A stretch of DNA of 7,482 nt from Bacillota bacterium. Its GTDB lineage: Bacteria; Bacillota_B; Desulfitobacteriia; Desulfitobacteriales; Desulfitobacteriaceae. Where the stretch lies: contig JAJYAS010000154.1 of NCBI GenBank assembly GCA_021779415.1, positions 1 through 7,482 on the forward strand. Reading direction: 5' to 3'. Below are positions 1 to 6,002 of the stretch, piece after piece (position 1 is the stretch's first letter; every line of letters starts with the position of its first letter). A program made the position numbers and the translations under genes. Under the pieces are notes generated by a model. It was given only the letters and a program-made list of their open reading frames with translations, was not told the origin of the DNA and made no database searches.

Positions 1-450
1 CTCAATGAAGCAGAAATCTGTGGTGAACCTAGGGCCACATTACGTGTTCGTCCTGCCCGTCTCAAAGGGATTGAGATCGGAGGGGAAATGATTCCACGCC
101 TGATTGATGAAATTCCCATTTTGGCTTTGGCAGCAAGTTTAGCAGAAGGGGAAACCGTCATTCGGGATGCCGCAGAATTGAGAGTTAAGGAAACTGACCG
201 CATCCGTACAGTAGCCGAGGGACTAAATGCATTAGGGGCTAAGGTTGAAGAATTGCCCGATGGATTGCGTATACAAGGTCAGACTTCTTTGCGCGGTGGA
301 CAGGCTAGTAGTCTAGGAGATCATCGCTTGGCTATGGCATGGGCTATCGCCGGGCTTGTATCTAAGGAAGGGGTTAGTGTGGAAAACATGGAGGCGGCAG
401 ATGTATCCTATCCGGATTTTCTGAGCGTCATCAAGAAGGTAACGCAATGA
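1..450 (+). CDS. aroA: 3-phosphoshikimate 1-carboxyvinyltransferase (EPSP synthase), C-terminal part
   Basis: This is the C-terminal 149 residues of EPSP synthase; the 5' end lies before the window and frame 1 is open from base 1. The cytosolic enzyme joins shikimate-3-phosphate and phosphoenolpyruvate, the sixth step of the shikimate pathway to chorismate and aromatic amino acids. Family signatures are clear: IEIGGEMIPRLIDEIP, carrying the conserved active-site Asp, then AAELRVKETDRI with the conserved Glu/Lys/Arg, then GDHRLAMAWAI near the C-terminus. The ATG at 88 is internal (the M in GGEMIPRL) and is not the start. The TGA stop at 448-450 overlaps the azlC ATG at 447-449, so aroA is the upstream gene of an aroA-azlC-azlD unit and translation is probably coupled. 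Nothing looks broken in the visible part. Confidence 0.97.
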   Translation, partial: LNEAEICGEPRATLRVRPARLKGIEIGGEMIPRLIDEIPILALAASLAEGETVIRDAAELRVKETDRIRTVAEGLNALGAKVEELPDGLRIQGQTSLRGGQASSLGDHRLAMAWAIAGLVSKEGVSVENMEAADVSYPDFLSVIKKVTQ

Positions 451-1178
451 AGCGAGGCTCATCGCATGAAGTAAAAAAGAGGTTCATGTTTGGACTGCGA
501 CAATCCCTGACCATTGGGATTGGTTATGCACCAGTAGCTATAACCTTTGGAATTTTGGCTTCGCAATATGGCCTAAGTGTTTGGCAAGCCGGGCTGATGT
601 CTTTTTTTGTTTTTGCTGGTGCATCACAGTTTATTGCGATCGAAATGATTCATCAGGGGGCAACCGTTTGGATGATCGGGTTGACCACCCTGATTATTAA
701 TATTCGCCATTTCCTTATGAGTTTATCTTCCGTTCCTTTTTTTCCCGATAGAACGCTTCCTTGGTCCTTGGGGTTGGCCCAAGGGCTCACAGATGAAACG
801 TTTGTGCTCAATACGAGGGTTTTGCAAGATGTGGCCAACGAAGAAGACCGCCGTCGAGTCATGCTGGGAATTAACTCGGGTGCCTTTGCATCTTGGGTTA
901 TTTTCACGATCCTTGGAGGGATGATCGGAAAATGGTTGCCAATCCAGTTCTCCGGTTTTCAGTTTGCCCTCTTAGCCTTATTCATTATTTTGACGACAAC
1001 GTCGCTCTCCAAGAAAAATTTTATGACCTATATTCTAGCTTCAATCTTGGCTATCGTCTTTAAAATGGTACTTCCAGGAAAGATCTATCTGATTTTAAGT
1101 GTGGCTCTCGCCGCAGGAATTGGGGCATGGTGGCGCAAGAGAAATTCTTCACCAGAACAACTGCAAGAAGGCCATTGA
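447..1178 (+). CDS. azlC: AzlC family branched-chain amino acid exporter, large subunit
   Basis: A 243-aa polytopic membrane protein, the usual AzlC length. AzlC and AzlD together form an export permease for branched-chain amino acids; in Bacillus subtilis azlC mutations give azaleucine resistance. Visible signatures are YAPVAITFGILASQYGLS (about residues 27-44), FAGASQF (56-62) and the NIRHFLM motif (85-91). About seven hydrophobic segments can be drawn: roughly 21-41, 46-70, 72-95, 139-158, 167-185, 193-209 and 212-228. The N-terminus is basic and the C-terminal tail (WWRKRNSSPEQ) is charged, which suits a cytoplasmic location. The ATG at 447 overlaps the aroA stop and has AAGG eight bases upstream; the ATG at 486 would shorten the basic N-terminus and is less likely. 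azlD follows after 31 bases. Family assignment is secure; the actual substrate could be wider than branched-chain amino acids. Confidence 0.93.
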   Translation: MKRGSSHEVKKRFMFGLRQSLTIGIGYAPVAITFGILASQYGLSVWQAGLMSFFVFAGASQFIAIEMIHQGATVWMIGLTTLIINIRHFLMSLSSVPFFPDRTLPWSLGLAQGLTDETFVLNTRVLQDVANEEDRRRVMLGINSGAFASWVIFTILGGMIGKWLPIQFSGFQFALLALFIILTTTSLSKKNFMTYILASILAIVFKMVLPGKIYLILSVALAAGIGAWWRKRNSSPEQLQEGH

Positions 1179-1209
1179 GCTGTAATTGAAAAGTGGAGGG
1201 GGGAGAACT

Positions 1210-1530
1210 GTGTCACTCCAATTTCTAGAGACGATTTTATTAATGACTTTAGTCACTTATGGCGCTCGTGTTCTACCTTTCCTGCTGTTTAAAGGAAAAA
1301 ACGTCCAAGGCTTTGCTCGGGATTTTATAGAATTGGTCCCGATCGCCTTATTGGCGGCTTTAGTGGTTCCCGAGTTGGTGACACCAGGAGGAACAATTGT
1401 TCTAATACATAACCCCTATCTATGGGCGGGGGTCTTAACCTTCATATTTGCCCGATTTGTACCCAATCTTTTTTTGGGGATTATCTTCGGAATGAGCGTG
1501 TTCTGGGGACTGGATAAGTTATTGATGTGA
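1210..1530 (+). CDS. azlD: AzlD family branched-chain amino acid exporter, small subunit
   Basis: The small partner of AzlC, 106 aa from the chosen GTG at 1210. That start is preferred over the in-frame TTG at 1186 because a strong GGAGG at 1195-1199 lies ten bases upstream of it, and because starting at 1186 would translate the ribosome binding site itself (KSGGGRT) and give a longer N-terminus than is usual. Family signatures are TYGARVLPFLLF (about 16-27) and the ELVPIALLAALVVPEL segment (about 41-56). Four hydrophobic segments are visible, near 6-26, 40-57, 70-86 and 88-105. It is the last gene of the aroA-azlC-azlD unit and is followed 13 bases later by a perfect stem-loop terminator. 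Confidence 0.9.
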   Translation: MSLQFLETILLMTLVTYGARVLPFLLFKGKNVQGFARDFIELVPIALLAALVVPELVTPGGTIVLIHNPYLWAGVLTFIFARFVPNLFLGIIFGMSVFWGLDKLLM

Positions 1531-1543
1531 ATTAACTTATAAG

Positions 1544-1600
1544 GCAAGATAAAATCACCCCCGCAAATTCCTGGGATTTGCGGGGGTGATTTTATCTTGC
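1544..1600. terminator. Perfect 25-bp inverted repeat, bidirectional terminator
   Basis: Bases 1544-1568 and 1576-1600 are exact reverse complements (25 bp), separated by a 7-base loop (TCCTGGG). The stem has a GC-rich core (ACCCCCGC / GCGGGGGT) and an outer AAGATAAAAT / ATTTTATCTT portion, so either strand ends in a U-rich arm. It sits between azlD (plus strand, ending 1530) and the small minus-strand gene (ending 1650), which fits termination of both transcripts. Confidence 0.9.
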
Positions 1601-1649
1601 AATCTTCTACGAAACATGATGAACATTATGATCACTGCACATCACGCTA

Positions 1650-1760
1650 TCACTTACCAGTGATAAGGGCAATTACAACCAAAGCGATAATTAAATATCC
1701 GATTAAAGTAATTCCGTTCTTCCGCCCTTTTTCCGGGCTGAATCCAGGACTTTTATCCAT
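1650..1760 (-). CDS. Small single-span membrane protein (36 aa), unrecognised
   Basis: A minus-strand gene too short for most ORF cut-offs. The ATG at 1760-1758 has an AAAAGGAG ribosome binding site (1778-1771) ten bases upstream, and TGA is at 1652-1650. The product begins MDKSPGFSPEKGRKNGITL, giving a polar, basic N-terminus. A continuous hydrophobic helix follows (about residues 17-34: ITLIGYLIIALVVIALIT), ending in GK. The positive-inside rule puts the N-terminus in the cytoplasm. It converges on azlD and shares the bidirectional terminator, and its start faces away from the regulator across an AT-rich intergenic region. I do not recognise a family. It could be a small membrane regulator or a structural peptide. 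The strong ribosome binding site and coherent hydrophobicity make it likely to be real. Confidence 0.7.
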   Translation of the reverse strand: MDKSPGFSPEKGRKNGITLIGYLIIALVVIALITGK

Positions 1761-1789
1761 ATTCGAAAATCTCCTTTTCACATGACAAT

Positions 1790-1865
1790 GCTCAATTATT
1801 GTATATTCAAAATTATAATTAATTATATTAATTTATTAAATTAAAAGGATTCTGAATATAAAATG
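1790..1865. promoter_or_regulatory. Very AT-rich divergent control region with dyad TATATTCA...TGAATATA
   Basis: About 90% A+T from 1801 to 1860, between the divergent small membrane gene (start 1760, minus) and the sigma-54 activator (start 1936, plus). TATATTCA (1802-1809) is repeated inverted as TGAATATA (1853-1860). TATAAT-like hexamers occur on both strands (plus 1814-1819; minus complement of 1812-1817 and 1822-1827), but no well-spaced TTGACA -35 accompanies them. No -24/-12 sigma-54 element was found here. This is probably where both genes are transcribed from; the exact promoters cannot be assigned by eye. Confidence 0.4.
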
Positions 1866-1935
1866 CGAAATAAGTACTGAAAACATTTGTTATCACCATG
1901 CACAAGTCCCGAGAAATAAGGAGGTGTAAAGTGAT

Positions 1936-3987
1936 ATGAAAATTATGGTCAAAGAAATTATGATTGCTCCTATTGAAATTGGACCAGAACAGAAAGTTAC
2001 AAATGTACTAACGAAAATCTCTGACTTAGATGCTGAGGGATTACTGGTTATGTCACAAGAAAAAGTGCTTGGTGTCATTGGCCGGAGACAACTCACTAAT
2101 CCTCTAATAGTACTAAATCTTAAAATTACTGCAGCTGAAATAATGCAAACAGATTTTCCCATCATCGATCTGTGTGATGACATTCAAGAGGTATGGGATT
2201 CTGGGGCAGAGGTTTTGCCTGTCTTTGATCAGGGGTTGCTTGTGGGGATGGTTACACATGTTGTCGCGGGCATGGCAATCTTTAGAGAAAAAGAGCTTTG
2301 GGTTAAGACCTTTGATGCCGTCTCTAATTCTGTGACCAGTGGCATTGTTGCTATTGATGAATTTGGCAAAATAACGGCCTTTAATAAAGCTGCTGAAAAA
2401 TTCACATGGCGCAAACAAACTGAAGCCCTAGGAGGTTCACTGGCTGATATGATTATCCCAACCGGACTGCTTGATGTTGTAAAAACAGGCCGACCTCAAT
2501 TTGACTTTCGAATTGAGGCGTTTAATCGTGCTTACACTAGTAACCGAACACCAATTGTTGAAGATGGAAAAGTTGTAGGAGCAGTTGGGGTTTTCCAGGA
2601 TATATCAGAAATTGAGAACGCCTTACACGAGTTAAAAGTCTTGAATGAATTTAACAATGAATTAAACACGGTGATAAATTCATCGTATGATGGGATATTG
2701 GTAACGGATGAAGTTGGACGTGTCTTACGTACAAATTCGGCCGCTTGTGCTCTTTGTCGTTTAGAAGAAGAAGAAGTCCTGCAGCAATTTGTGGATGTTG
2801 TTTTACAAATGCAGAAACCCTCGCTTTGGAAAAGTATTCTCAATGGGCGAAAAGCGGTTACGAAAGAGTTAAGCGCTCGCCATCTTCTTGTTACGGGAAA
2901 TCCTGTTTTTAAGGCAGACGGTACGCTCAGGAGGGCTATTTTTAATTTACGGGATTTGAGCGTGCTTCATGAACTACGCGAGGAACTGATAACGAGTAAA
3001 GAGCTAACTCACCAGTACCGTCAGGAATTGGTTTCTCTAAGCAAAGGTGGAGAAATCATTGCTCATTCACCTAAAATGTTGGCGGTTCTTGACCTGGCTA
3101 AACGAGTCGCATCCGTAGATTCATCAGTCTTTATCAACGGAGAGTCTGGGGTAGGTAAAGAGGTCATTGCAAAGTTCATTCATGAAAACAGCAAGCGTTC
3201 TTCAGGGCCGTTTATTCAAGTGAACTGCGCCGCAATTCCCGAGAATTTGTTAGAATCCGAACTCTTTGGGTACGAGGGAGGGGCATTTACAGGATCTCGG
3301 AAAGAGGGAAAGCCGGGCCTCTTTGAATTAGCAAATCAGGGTACCCTATTACTTGATGAAATTGGAGATCTCCCCCTTGTCTTGCAAAGCAAGTTATTGC
3401 GCGTTATTCAAGAACGTGAATTTGTGCGTGTTGGAGGTACAAAGATCCGAAAGGTGGATATTCGTTTGATCTCTGCGACCCATCGGGATATTTCTGCGAT
3501 GGTTGAGGAGGGACTATTTAGAGAGGATCTGTTTTTTAGACTTCACGTGGTTCCTCTTAGTATCCCGGCCCTTCGTGAACGACCTGAGGATATTTTACCG
3601 TTAGTTCATAGTTTCCGAGATAAAGTATGTCATAAGTACGAGCTCGACAAAGACTTTGCCCCGGAAGTCCTGCAGTGGTTGATGAGTGAAAAATGGCCCG
3701 GTAATGTCCGTCAGCTCCAAAATACGGTTGAACAATTAATTGTAACTTGCCCTGAGAACAGAGTAACCACAAGCCAGTTGATTCTAGAGCAAGTGAGTGA
3801 TGCGCAGGTCATCCAAGTCAATTCAATTTTGCCACTTAAGGAGGCCAGTACTGAGGTGGAACGACAGATTTTTAATTTGGCTTTGCAGCACACGCGCAAT
3901 ACTTATGATTTAGCAAAGTTGTTAGGTGTAAATCAGTCAACTGTCGTACGAAAACTTCAAAGATTAGGTATAGTTGTATCGGAGTAA
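1936..3987 (+). CDS. Sigma-54-dependent transcriptional activator (CBS-CBS-PAS-PAS-AAA+-Fis HTH)
   Basis: A 683-aa bacterial enhancer-binding protein that uses ATP hydrolysis to open promoters held by RNA polymerase with sigma-54. Domains in order: a CBS pair (about 1-115), often a nucleotide-sensing module; PAS 1 (about 124-232); a short coiled-coil-like linker (ENALHELKVLNEFNNELN); PAS 2 (about 246-350); the AAA+ core (about 379-610); and a C-terminal Fis-type HTH (TYDLAKLLGVNQSTVVRKLQ, from about 656). AAA+ motifs are Walker A GESGVGKE (402-409), the sigma-54 contact loop GAFTGS (449-454, usually GAFTGA), Walker B TLLLDE (470-475), and FREDLFFRL with PALRERPEDI. There is no response-regulator receiver domain, so it likely senses a ligand or redox state directly. 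The start is ATG 1936, with AAGGAGGTG at 1918-1926. Its likely targets are the two -24/-12 promoters at 5940-5955 and 6038-6053; this link is inference from proximity. Confidence 0.95.
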   Translation: MKIMVKEIMIAPIEIGPEQKVTNVLTKISDLDAEGLLVMSQEKVLGVIGRRQLTNPLIVLNLKITAAEIMQTDFPIIDLCDDIQEVWDSGAEVLPVFDQGLLVGMVTHVVAGMAIFREKELWVKTFDAVSNSVTSGIVAIDEFGKITAFNKAAEKFTWRKQTEALGGSLADMIIPTGLLDVVKTGRPQFDFRIEAFNRAYTSNRTPIVEDGKVVGAVGVFQDISEIENALHELKVLNEFNNELNTVINSSYDGILVTDEVGRVLRTNSAACALCRLEEEEVLQQFVDVVLQMQKPSLWKSILNGRKAVTKELSARHLLVTGNPVFKADGTLRRAIFNLRDLSVLHELREELITSKELTHQYRQELVSLSKGGEIIAHSPKMLAVLDLAKRVASVDSSVFINGESGVGKEVIAKFIHENSKRSSGPFIQVNCAAIPENLLESELFGYEGGAFTGSRKEGKPGLFELANQGTLLLDEIGDLPLVLQSKLLRVIQEREFVRVGGTKIRKVDIRLISATHRDISAMVEEGLFREDLFFRLHVVPLSIPALRERPEDILPLVHSFRDKVCHKYELDKDFAPEVLQWLMSEKWPGNVRQLQNTVEQLIVTCPENRVTTSQLILEQVSDAQVIQVNSILPLKEASTEVERQIFNLALQHTRNTYDLAKLLGVNQSTVVRKLQRLGIVVSE

Positions 3988-4023
3988 TGCCGAAGTGCAT
4001 GGGGTAATGCGTTTCGGCATTAC
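3984..4023. terminator. Candidate terminator between convergent genes
   Basis: GTAATGCCGAA (3984-3994, including the regulator's TAA stop) pairs with TTCGGCATTAC (4013-4023), giving an 11-bp perfect stem around an 18-base loop. Two possible G-T wobble pairs extend the stem inward. It lies between the regulator (plus) and the thioesterase operon (minus). The downstream tract is only weakly T-rich on the plus strand (CGTTTAT) and not T-rich on the minus strand, so intrinsic termination is plausible but not strong. The rest of 4024-4110 holds no recognisable gene. Confidence 0.5.
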
Positions 4024-4110
4024 CGTTTATAGGCCGAATTCTGGGATTTAATATTGGGTCATAACACCTATTATTAATGCGATTTTGCATTGAAGTCGAA
4101 TACCTAATTC

Positions 4111-4509
4111 CTAACGAGTAAGTTGAGTGATCATAAAGGTTGCAGTACCAAAGGCTACCATATTACCCGCATCATCCTTGACTTCCCCTTGGCCGACAAT
4201 AAGCTTCCTGCCCTTTTGAATTACCTTGCCTTCAGCTCGAAGAGTTCCTCCATTTGCTGGACGCAAGTAATTAATTTTCATCTCAACGGTCGAAGCGCCT
4301 TCCCCCGAAGCTAATTGTTGGTTTACAGCGACAGCTATAGACGAATCAAGTAATCCAGCAATAACTCCACCGTGAACATTTCCATAAAATTGTTTTAGTT
4401 TCTCATTAATTTCCATTGCAATTTGGATTTTTCCGTCAATACCCTCTATAGTTGTCATACCAATATGCTTCCAATAGTTACCGCTTTCTAGATCTGAAAT
4501 TTGGACCAC
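4111..4509 (-). CDS. PaaI-type hotdog-fold acyl-CoA thioesterase
   Basis: A 132-aa single hotdog-domain protein, a normal length for PaaI/YbgC-like cytosolic acyl-CoA thioesterases, which hydrolyse acyl-CoA to free acid and CoA. The diagnostic segment is YGNVHGGVIAGLLDSS (about 42-57): HGG lies at 46-48 in the hotdog helix, and Asp55 is at the usual acidic catalytic position. The C-terminal strands (INYLRPANGG, KGRKLIVGQGEV, GNMVAFGTATFMI) are typical. The start is GTG at 4509-4507, with AAAGGAGG (4526-4519) nine bases upstream; that site overlaps the stop codon of the preceding small gene, so the two are tightly linked. It is the last gene of the sodium-pump operon. It may recycle CoA from, or guard against, dead-end acyl-CoA esters of the pathway; the substrate cannot be read from sequence. 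Confidence 0.88.
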   Translation of the reverse strand: MVQISDLESGNYWKHIGMTTIEGIDGKIQIAMEINEKLKQFYGNVHGGVIAGLLDSSIAVAVNQQLASGEGASTVEMKINYLRPANGGTLRAEGKVIQKGRKLIVGQGEVKDDAGNMVAFGTATFMITQLTR

Positions 4510-4524
4510 TGAATTCAGCCTCCT

Positions 4525-4692
4525 TTAATGCGAGCCTCTTTTGTCGTCTGCTGACGGTTCGGGGAATTTATTGCTAATATAACCGAGACCTCTGATCAGG
4601 AAACTGATCCCCCAAAGGACAAAGAAACAAGCAACAAAATCAAATACGCTTAATACAAGTGCACCTGAAAGAGTATCTGGAATAATTGCCAT
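4525..4692 (-). CDS. Small OadG-like membrane subunit of a Na+-translocating decarboxylase (55 aa)
   Basis: A short gene whose ATG (4692-4690) directly follows the TAG stop (4695-4693) of the beta subunit, and whose TAA forms part of the next gene's AAAGGAGG site. The 55-aa product has one long hydrophobic segment (about residues 9-35, within MAIIPDTLSGALVLSVFDF onward through the FFVLWGISFLI stretch). A basic/aromatic juncture then leads to NKFPEPSADDKRG. A short N-terminus, one membrane span and a (K)FPEP-containing hydrophilic tail resemble OadG-type gamma subunits, which stabilise the decarboxylase complex and bridge its membrane beta subunit to the soluble subunits. It lacks the long Ala/Pro-rich extension of some OadG proteins. 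Position next to the beta subunit supports the call; sequence similarity alone is modest. The GGGGGTG at the end of the beta gene may serve as its ribosome binding site. Confidence 0.7.
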   Translation of the reverse strand: MAIIPDTLSGALVLSVFDFVACFFVLWGISFLIRGLGYISNKFPEPSADDKRGSH

Positions 4693-5817
4693 CTAAAACA
4701 CCCCCAATAAAGTAAGCATAATTCCACCCGCGACTGCAGTCCCTAGAACACCCGCTAGATTAGGTCCCATGGCATGCATAATTAAGTAGTTGCGTTTATT
4801 GTATTGTATCCCGACGTTATGAGATACCCGTGCTGCCATTGGGACGGCGGCAATACCAGCAGAGCCAATTAAGGGATTAATCTTTCCTCCACTCATTTTA
4901 CACATCAATCTAGCCCAAAGGACGCCACTGGCTGAACCAGAACAAAAGGCAATCAGTCCAAGTGTTACAATTTTCAGGGTTTGTAGATTAACAAAATTCT
5001 CTGCACTCATGGTCGATCCAATGGCAACGGCTATAAATACGGTAATGATATCTAGAAATACTCCTCCTATCGTGGCCGAAACCCTCTCCATAACACCACA
5101 CTCTCTTATCAAGTTGCCCAACATTAAACAAGAAATTAAGGGCGCAATGGGGGGGAGTAGAATCAAGACAATAAAAATCATCATGATAGGAAAAATGATT
5201 TTCTCACGCCTAGAAACAGGTCTCATTTTCGCCATGGCTATTTTTCTTTCCTCCAAGGGAACTAATGCTTTCATAATTGGTGGCTGAATTAGTGGAAGTA
5301 AGGCCATATAAGAATATGCGGCAACCGCTATGGGACCGAGCAAGTGTGGAGCGAGTTTGGTTGCCACATAGATAGCCATGGGGCCATCTGCTCCTCCGAT
5401 AATCCCAATGGCACTGGCCTCGGCAATACTGAAACCCAAAAGTTTGGCCCCAATTAATGCGATAAAAATGCCCAGATGTGCAGCTGCCCCAAGAATTATT
5501 GTACTAGGGTTGGCAATTAACGGCCCGAAGTCCGTCATCGCCCCAACCCCCAAAAATATTAGAGGTGGGTAAATGACTAAAGCTATACCTTGGTAATTAT
5601 AGAACAAAAGCCCACCGGGGGACATTAAACCAGTTCCCGGAATGTTTACCAGTATGCATCCAATCCCTAGAGGCACTAATAGGAAGGGCTCATACTTTTT
5701 AACAATACCAAACCATATAAATAATATTCCAATAAGCAACATGACGATATGTGCCGGGGTGAAATGAGCAAGTCCCGTTCCTTGCCCCATAGCCTTAATC
5801 ATACTTAAAATTTCCAT
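4693..5817 (-). CDS. gcdB: Na+-translocating decarboxylase beta subunit (GcdB/OadB/MmdB family)
   Basis: A 374-aa integral membrane protein with about nine to ten hydrophobic segments, the size of GcdB/MmdB-type beta subunits. In this family the beta subunit decarboxylates carboxybiotin on the carrier protein and couples this to Na+ export. Signatures: NPSTIILGAAAHLGIF (about 103-118); IGIIGGADGPMAIY (about 137-150), with Asp144 at the position of the essential membrane Asp of OadB; LMLGNLIRECGV; IGSTMSAENF; and GSAGIAAVPMAARVS with HAMGPNLAGVLG (Asn353), all highly conserved. The start is ATG 5817 with AAAGGAG (5830-5824) six bases upstream. It is preceded by a micro-ORF and a sigma-54 promoter and followed without a gap by the small OadG-like gene. 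The glutaconyl-CoA label (gcdB) rests on the divergent dehydrogenase; methylmalonyl-CoA, oxaloacetate or malonate decarboxylases use homologous subunits. Confidence 0.93.
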   Translation of the reverse strand: MEILSMIKAMGQGTGLAHFTPAHIVMLLIGILFIWFGIVKKYEPFLLVPLGIGCILVNIPGTGLMSPGGLLFYNYQGIALVIYPPLIFLGVGAMTDFGPLIANPSTIILGAAAHLGIFIALIGAKLLGFSIAEASAIGIIGGADGPMAIYVATKLAPHLLGPIAVAAYSYMALLPLIQPPIMKALVPLEERKIAMAKMRPVSRREKIIFPIMMIFIVLILLPPIAPLISCLMLGNLIRECGVMERVSATIGGVFLDIITVFIAVAIGSTMSAENFVNLQTLKIVTLGLIAFCSGSASGVLWARLMCKMSGGKINPLIGSAGIAAVPMAARVSHNVGIQYNKRNYLIMHAMGPNLAGVLGTAVAGGIMLTLLGVF

Positions 5818-5838
5818 ACCAATCTCCTTTGCAATTAG

Positions 5839-5904
5839 TCAGTTACGATACTTAATCATACCTAGTAATGGCATTTGCAAAATCATACGGATTAGAACGT
5901 TCAT
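5839..5904 (-). CDS. 21-aa leader micro-ORF ahead of the Na+-pump beta subunit
   Basis: On the minus strand, ATG at 5904-5902 is preceded by AAAGGAG (5920-5914) with ideal nine-base spacing, and the frame runs 21 codons to TGA (5841-5839). The peptide begins MNVLIRMILQMPLLG and ends in a basic MIKYRN stretch. It is hydrophobic, has three internal Met besides the one in the tail, and carries scattered Arg/Lys. The predicted sigma-54 transcript begins near 5929, so this ORF would be the first thing translated, with a leader of about 25 bases. The beta-subunit ATG follows 21 bases after its stop with its own site. It could be a translated micropeptide subunit, a leader that sets translation of the pump gene, or a fortuitous ORF. 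I recognise no family. Confidence 0.55.
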   Translation of the reverse strand: MNVLIRMILQMPLLGMIKYRN

Positions 5905-5939
5905 CCCCCCTTTCTCCTTTGGAATCACTTAACAAGAAT

Positions 5940-5955
5940 AGCAATTTCCATGCCA
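5940..5955 (-). promoter_or_regulatory. Sigma-54 (-24/-12) promoter of the decarboxylase operon
   Basis: Read on the minus strand the bases are TGGCATGGAAATTGCT, matching the consensus TGGCACG-N4-TTGCW at all positions except one (T for C in TGGCAC). GG (5954-5953) and GC (5942-5941) are separated by exactly 10 bases, the required spacing. The predicted start is near 5929, an A, 25 bases before the micro-ORF and about 112 before the beta-subunit ATG. Confidence 0.85.
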
Positions 5956-5972
5956 AGCGTAGCAAATAGGGC

Positions 5973-6002
5973 CATTATTAATTTATAAAAGAACTAATAA
6001 TG
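5973..6002. promoter_or_regulatory. Candidate activator-binding dyad between two sigma-54 promoters
   Basis: CATTATTA (5973-5980) and TAATAATG (5995-6002) are perfect 8-bp inverted repeats, 22 bp centre to centre (two helical turns). A second, overlapping dyad is AGAAC (5990-5994) with GTTCT (6008-6012). Both lie in the 82 bp between the divergent -24 elements, where an enhancer-binding protein with a Fis-type HTH could serve both promoters. The dyad centre is about 58 bp from the minus start and 76 bp from the plus start, somewhat close for an enhancer. Because the region is AT-rich, chance is possible. Confidence 0.45.

Noticed and set aside
1597..1785. Plus-strand 62-codon open frame downstream of azlD
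   Set aside because: It begins inside the terminator stem, has no ribosome binding site, and is antisense to the better-supported 36-aa minus-strand gene.
3872..4090. Minus-strand 72-codon frame across the end of the regulator
   Set aside because: It overlaps the HTH coding region and the candidate terminator, and its composition (many Asn, Arg, Pro, His) is unlike a real product.
4075..4091. AATGC-N6-GCATT mini-hairpin downstream of the thioesterase
   Set aside because: The stem is only five bp, AT-rich and lacks a T-run, so it is too weak to call a terminator.
4594..4609. GATCAG-GAAA-CTGATC hairpin
   Set aside because: A six-bp stem wholly inside the 55-aa coding region with no U-tract; likely incidental to the codons.
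5009..5572. Plus-strand open frames of 92 and 64 codons
   Set aside because: They are antisense to the well-conserved beta-subunit coding sequence and have no family features of their own.
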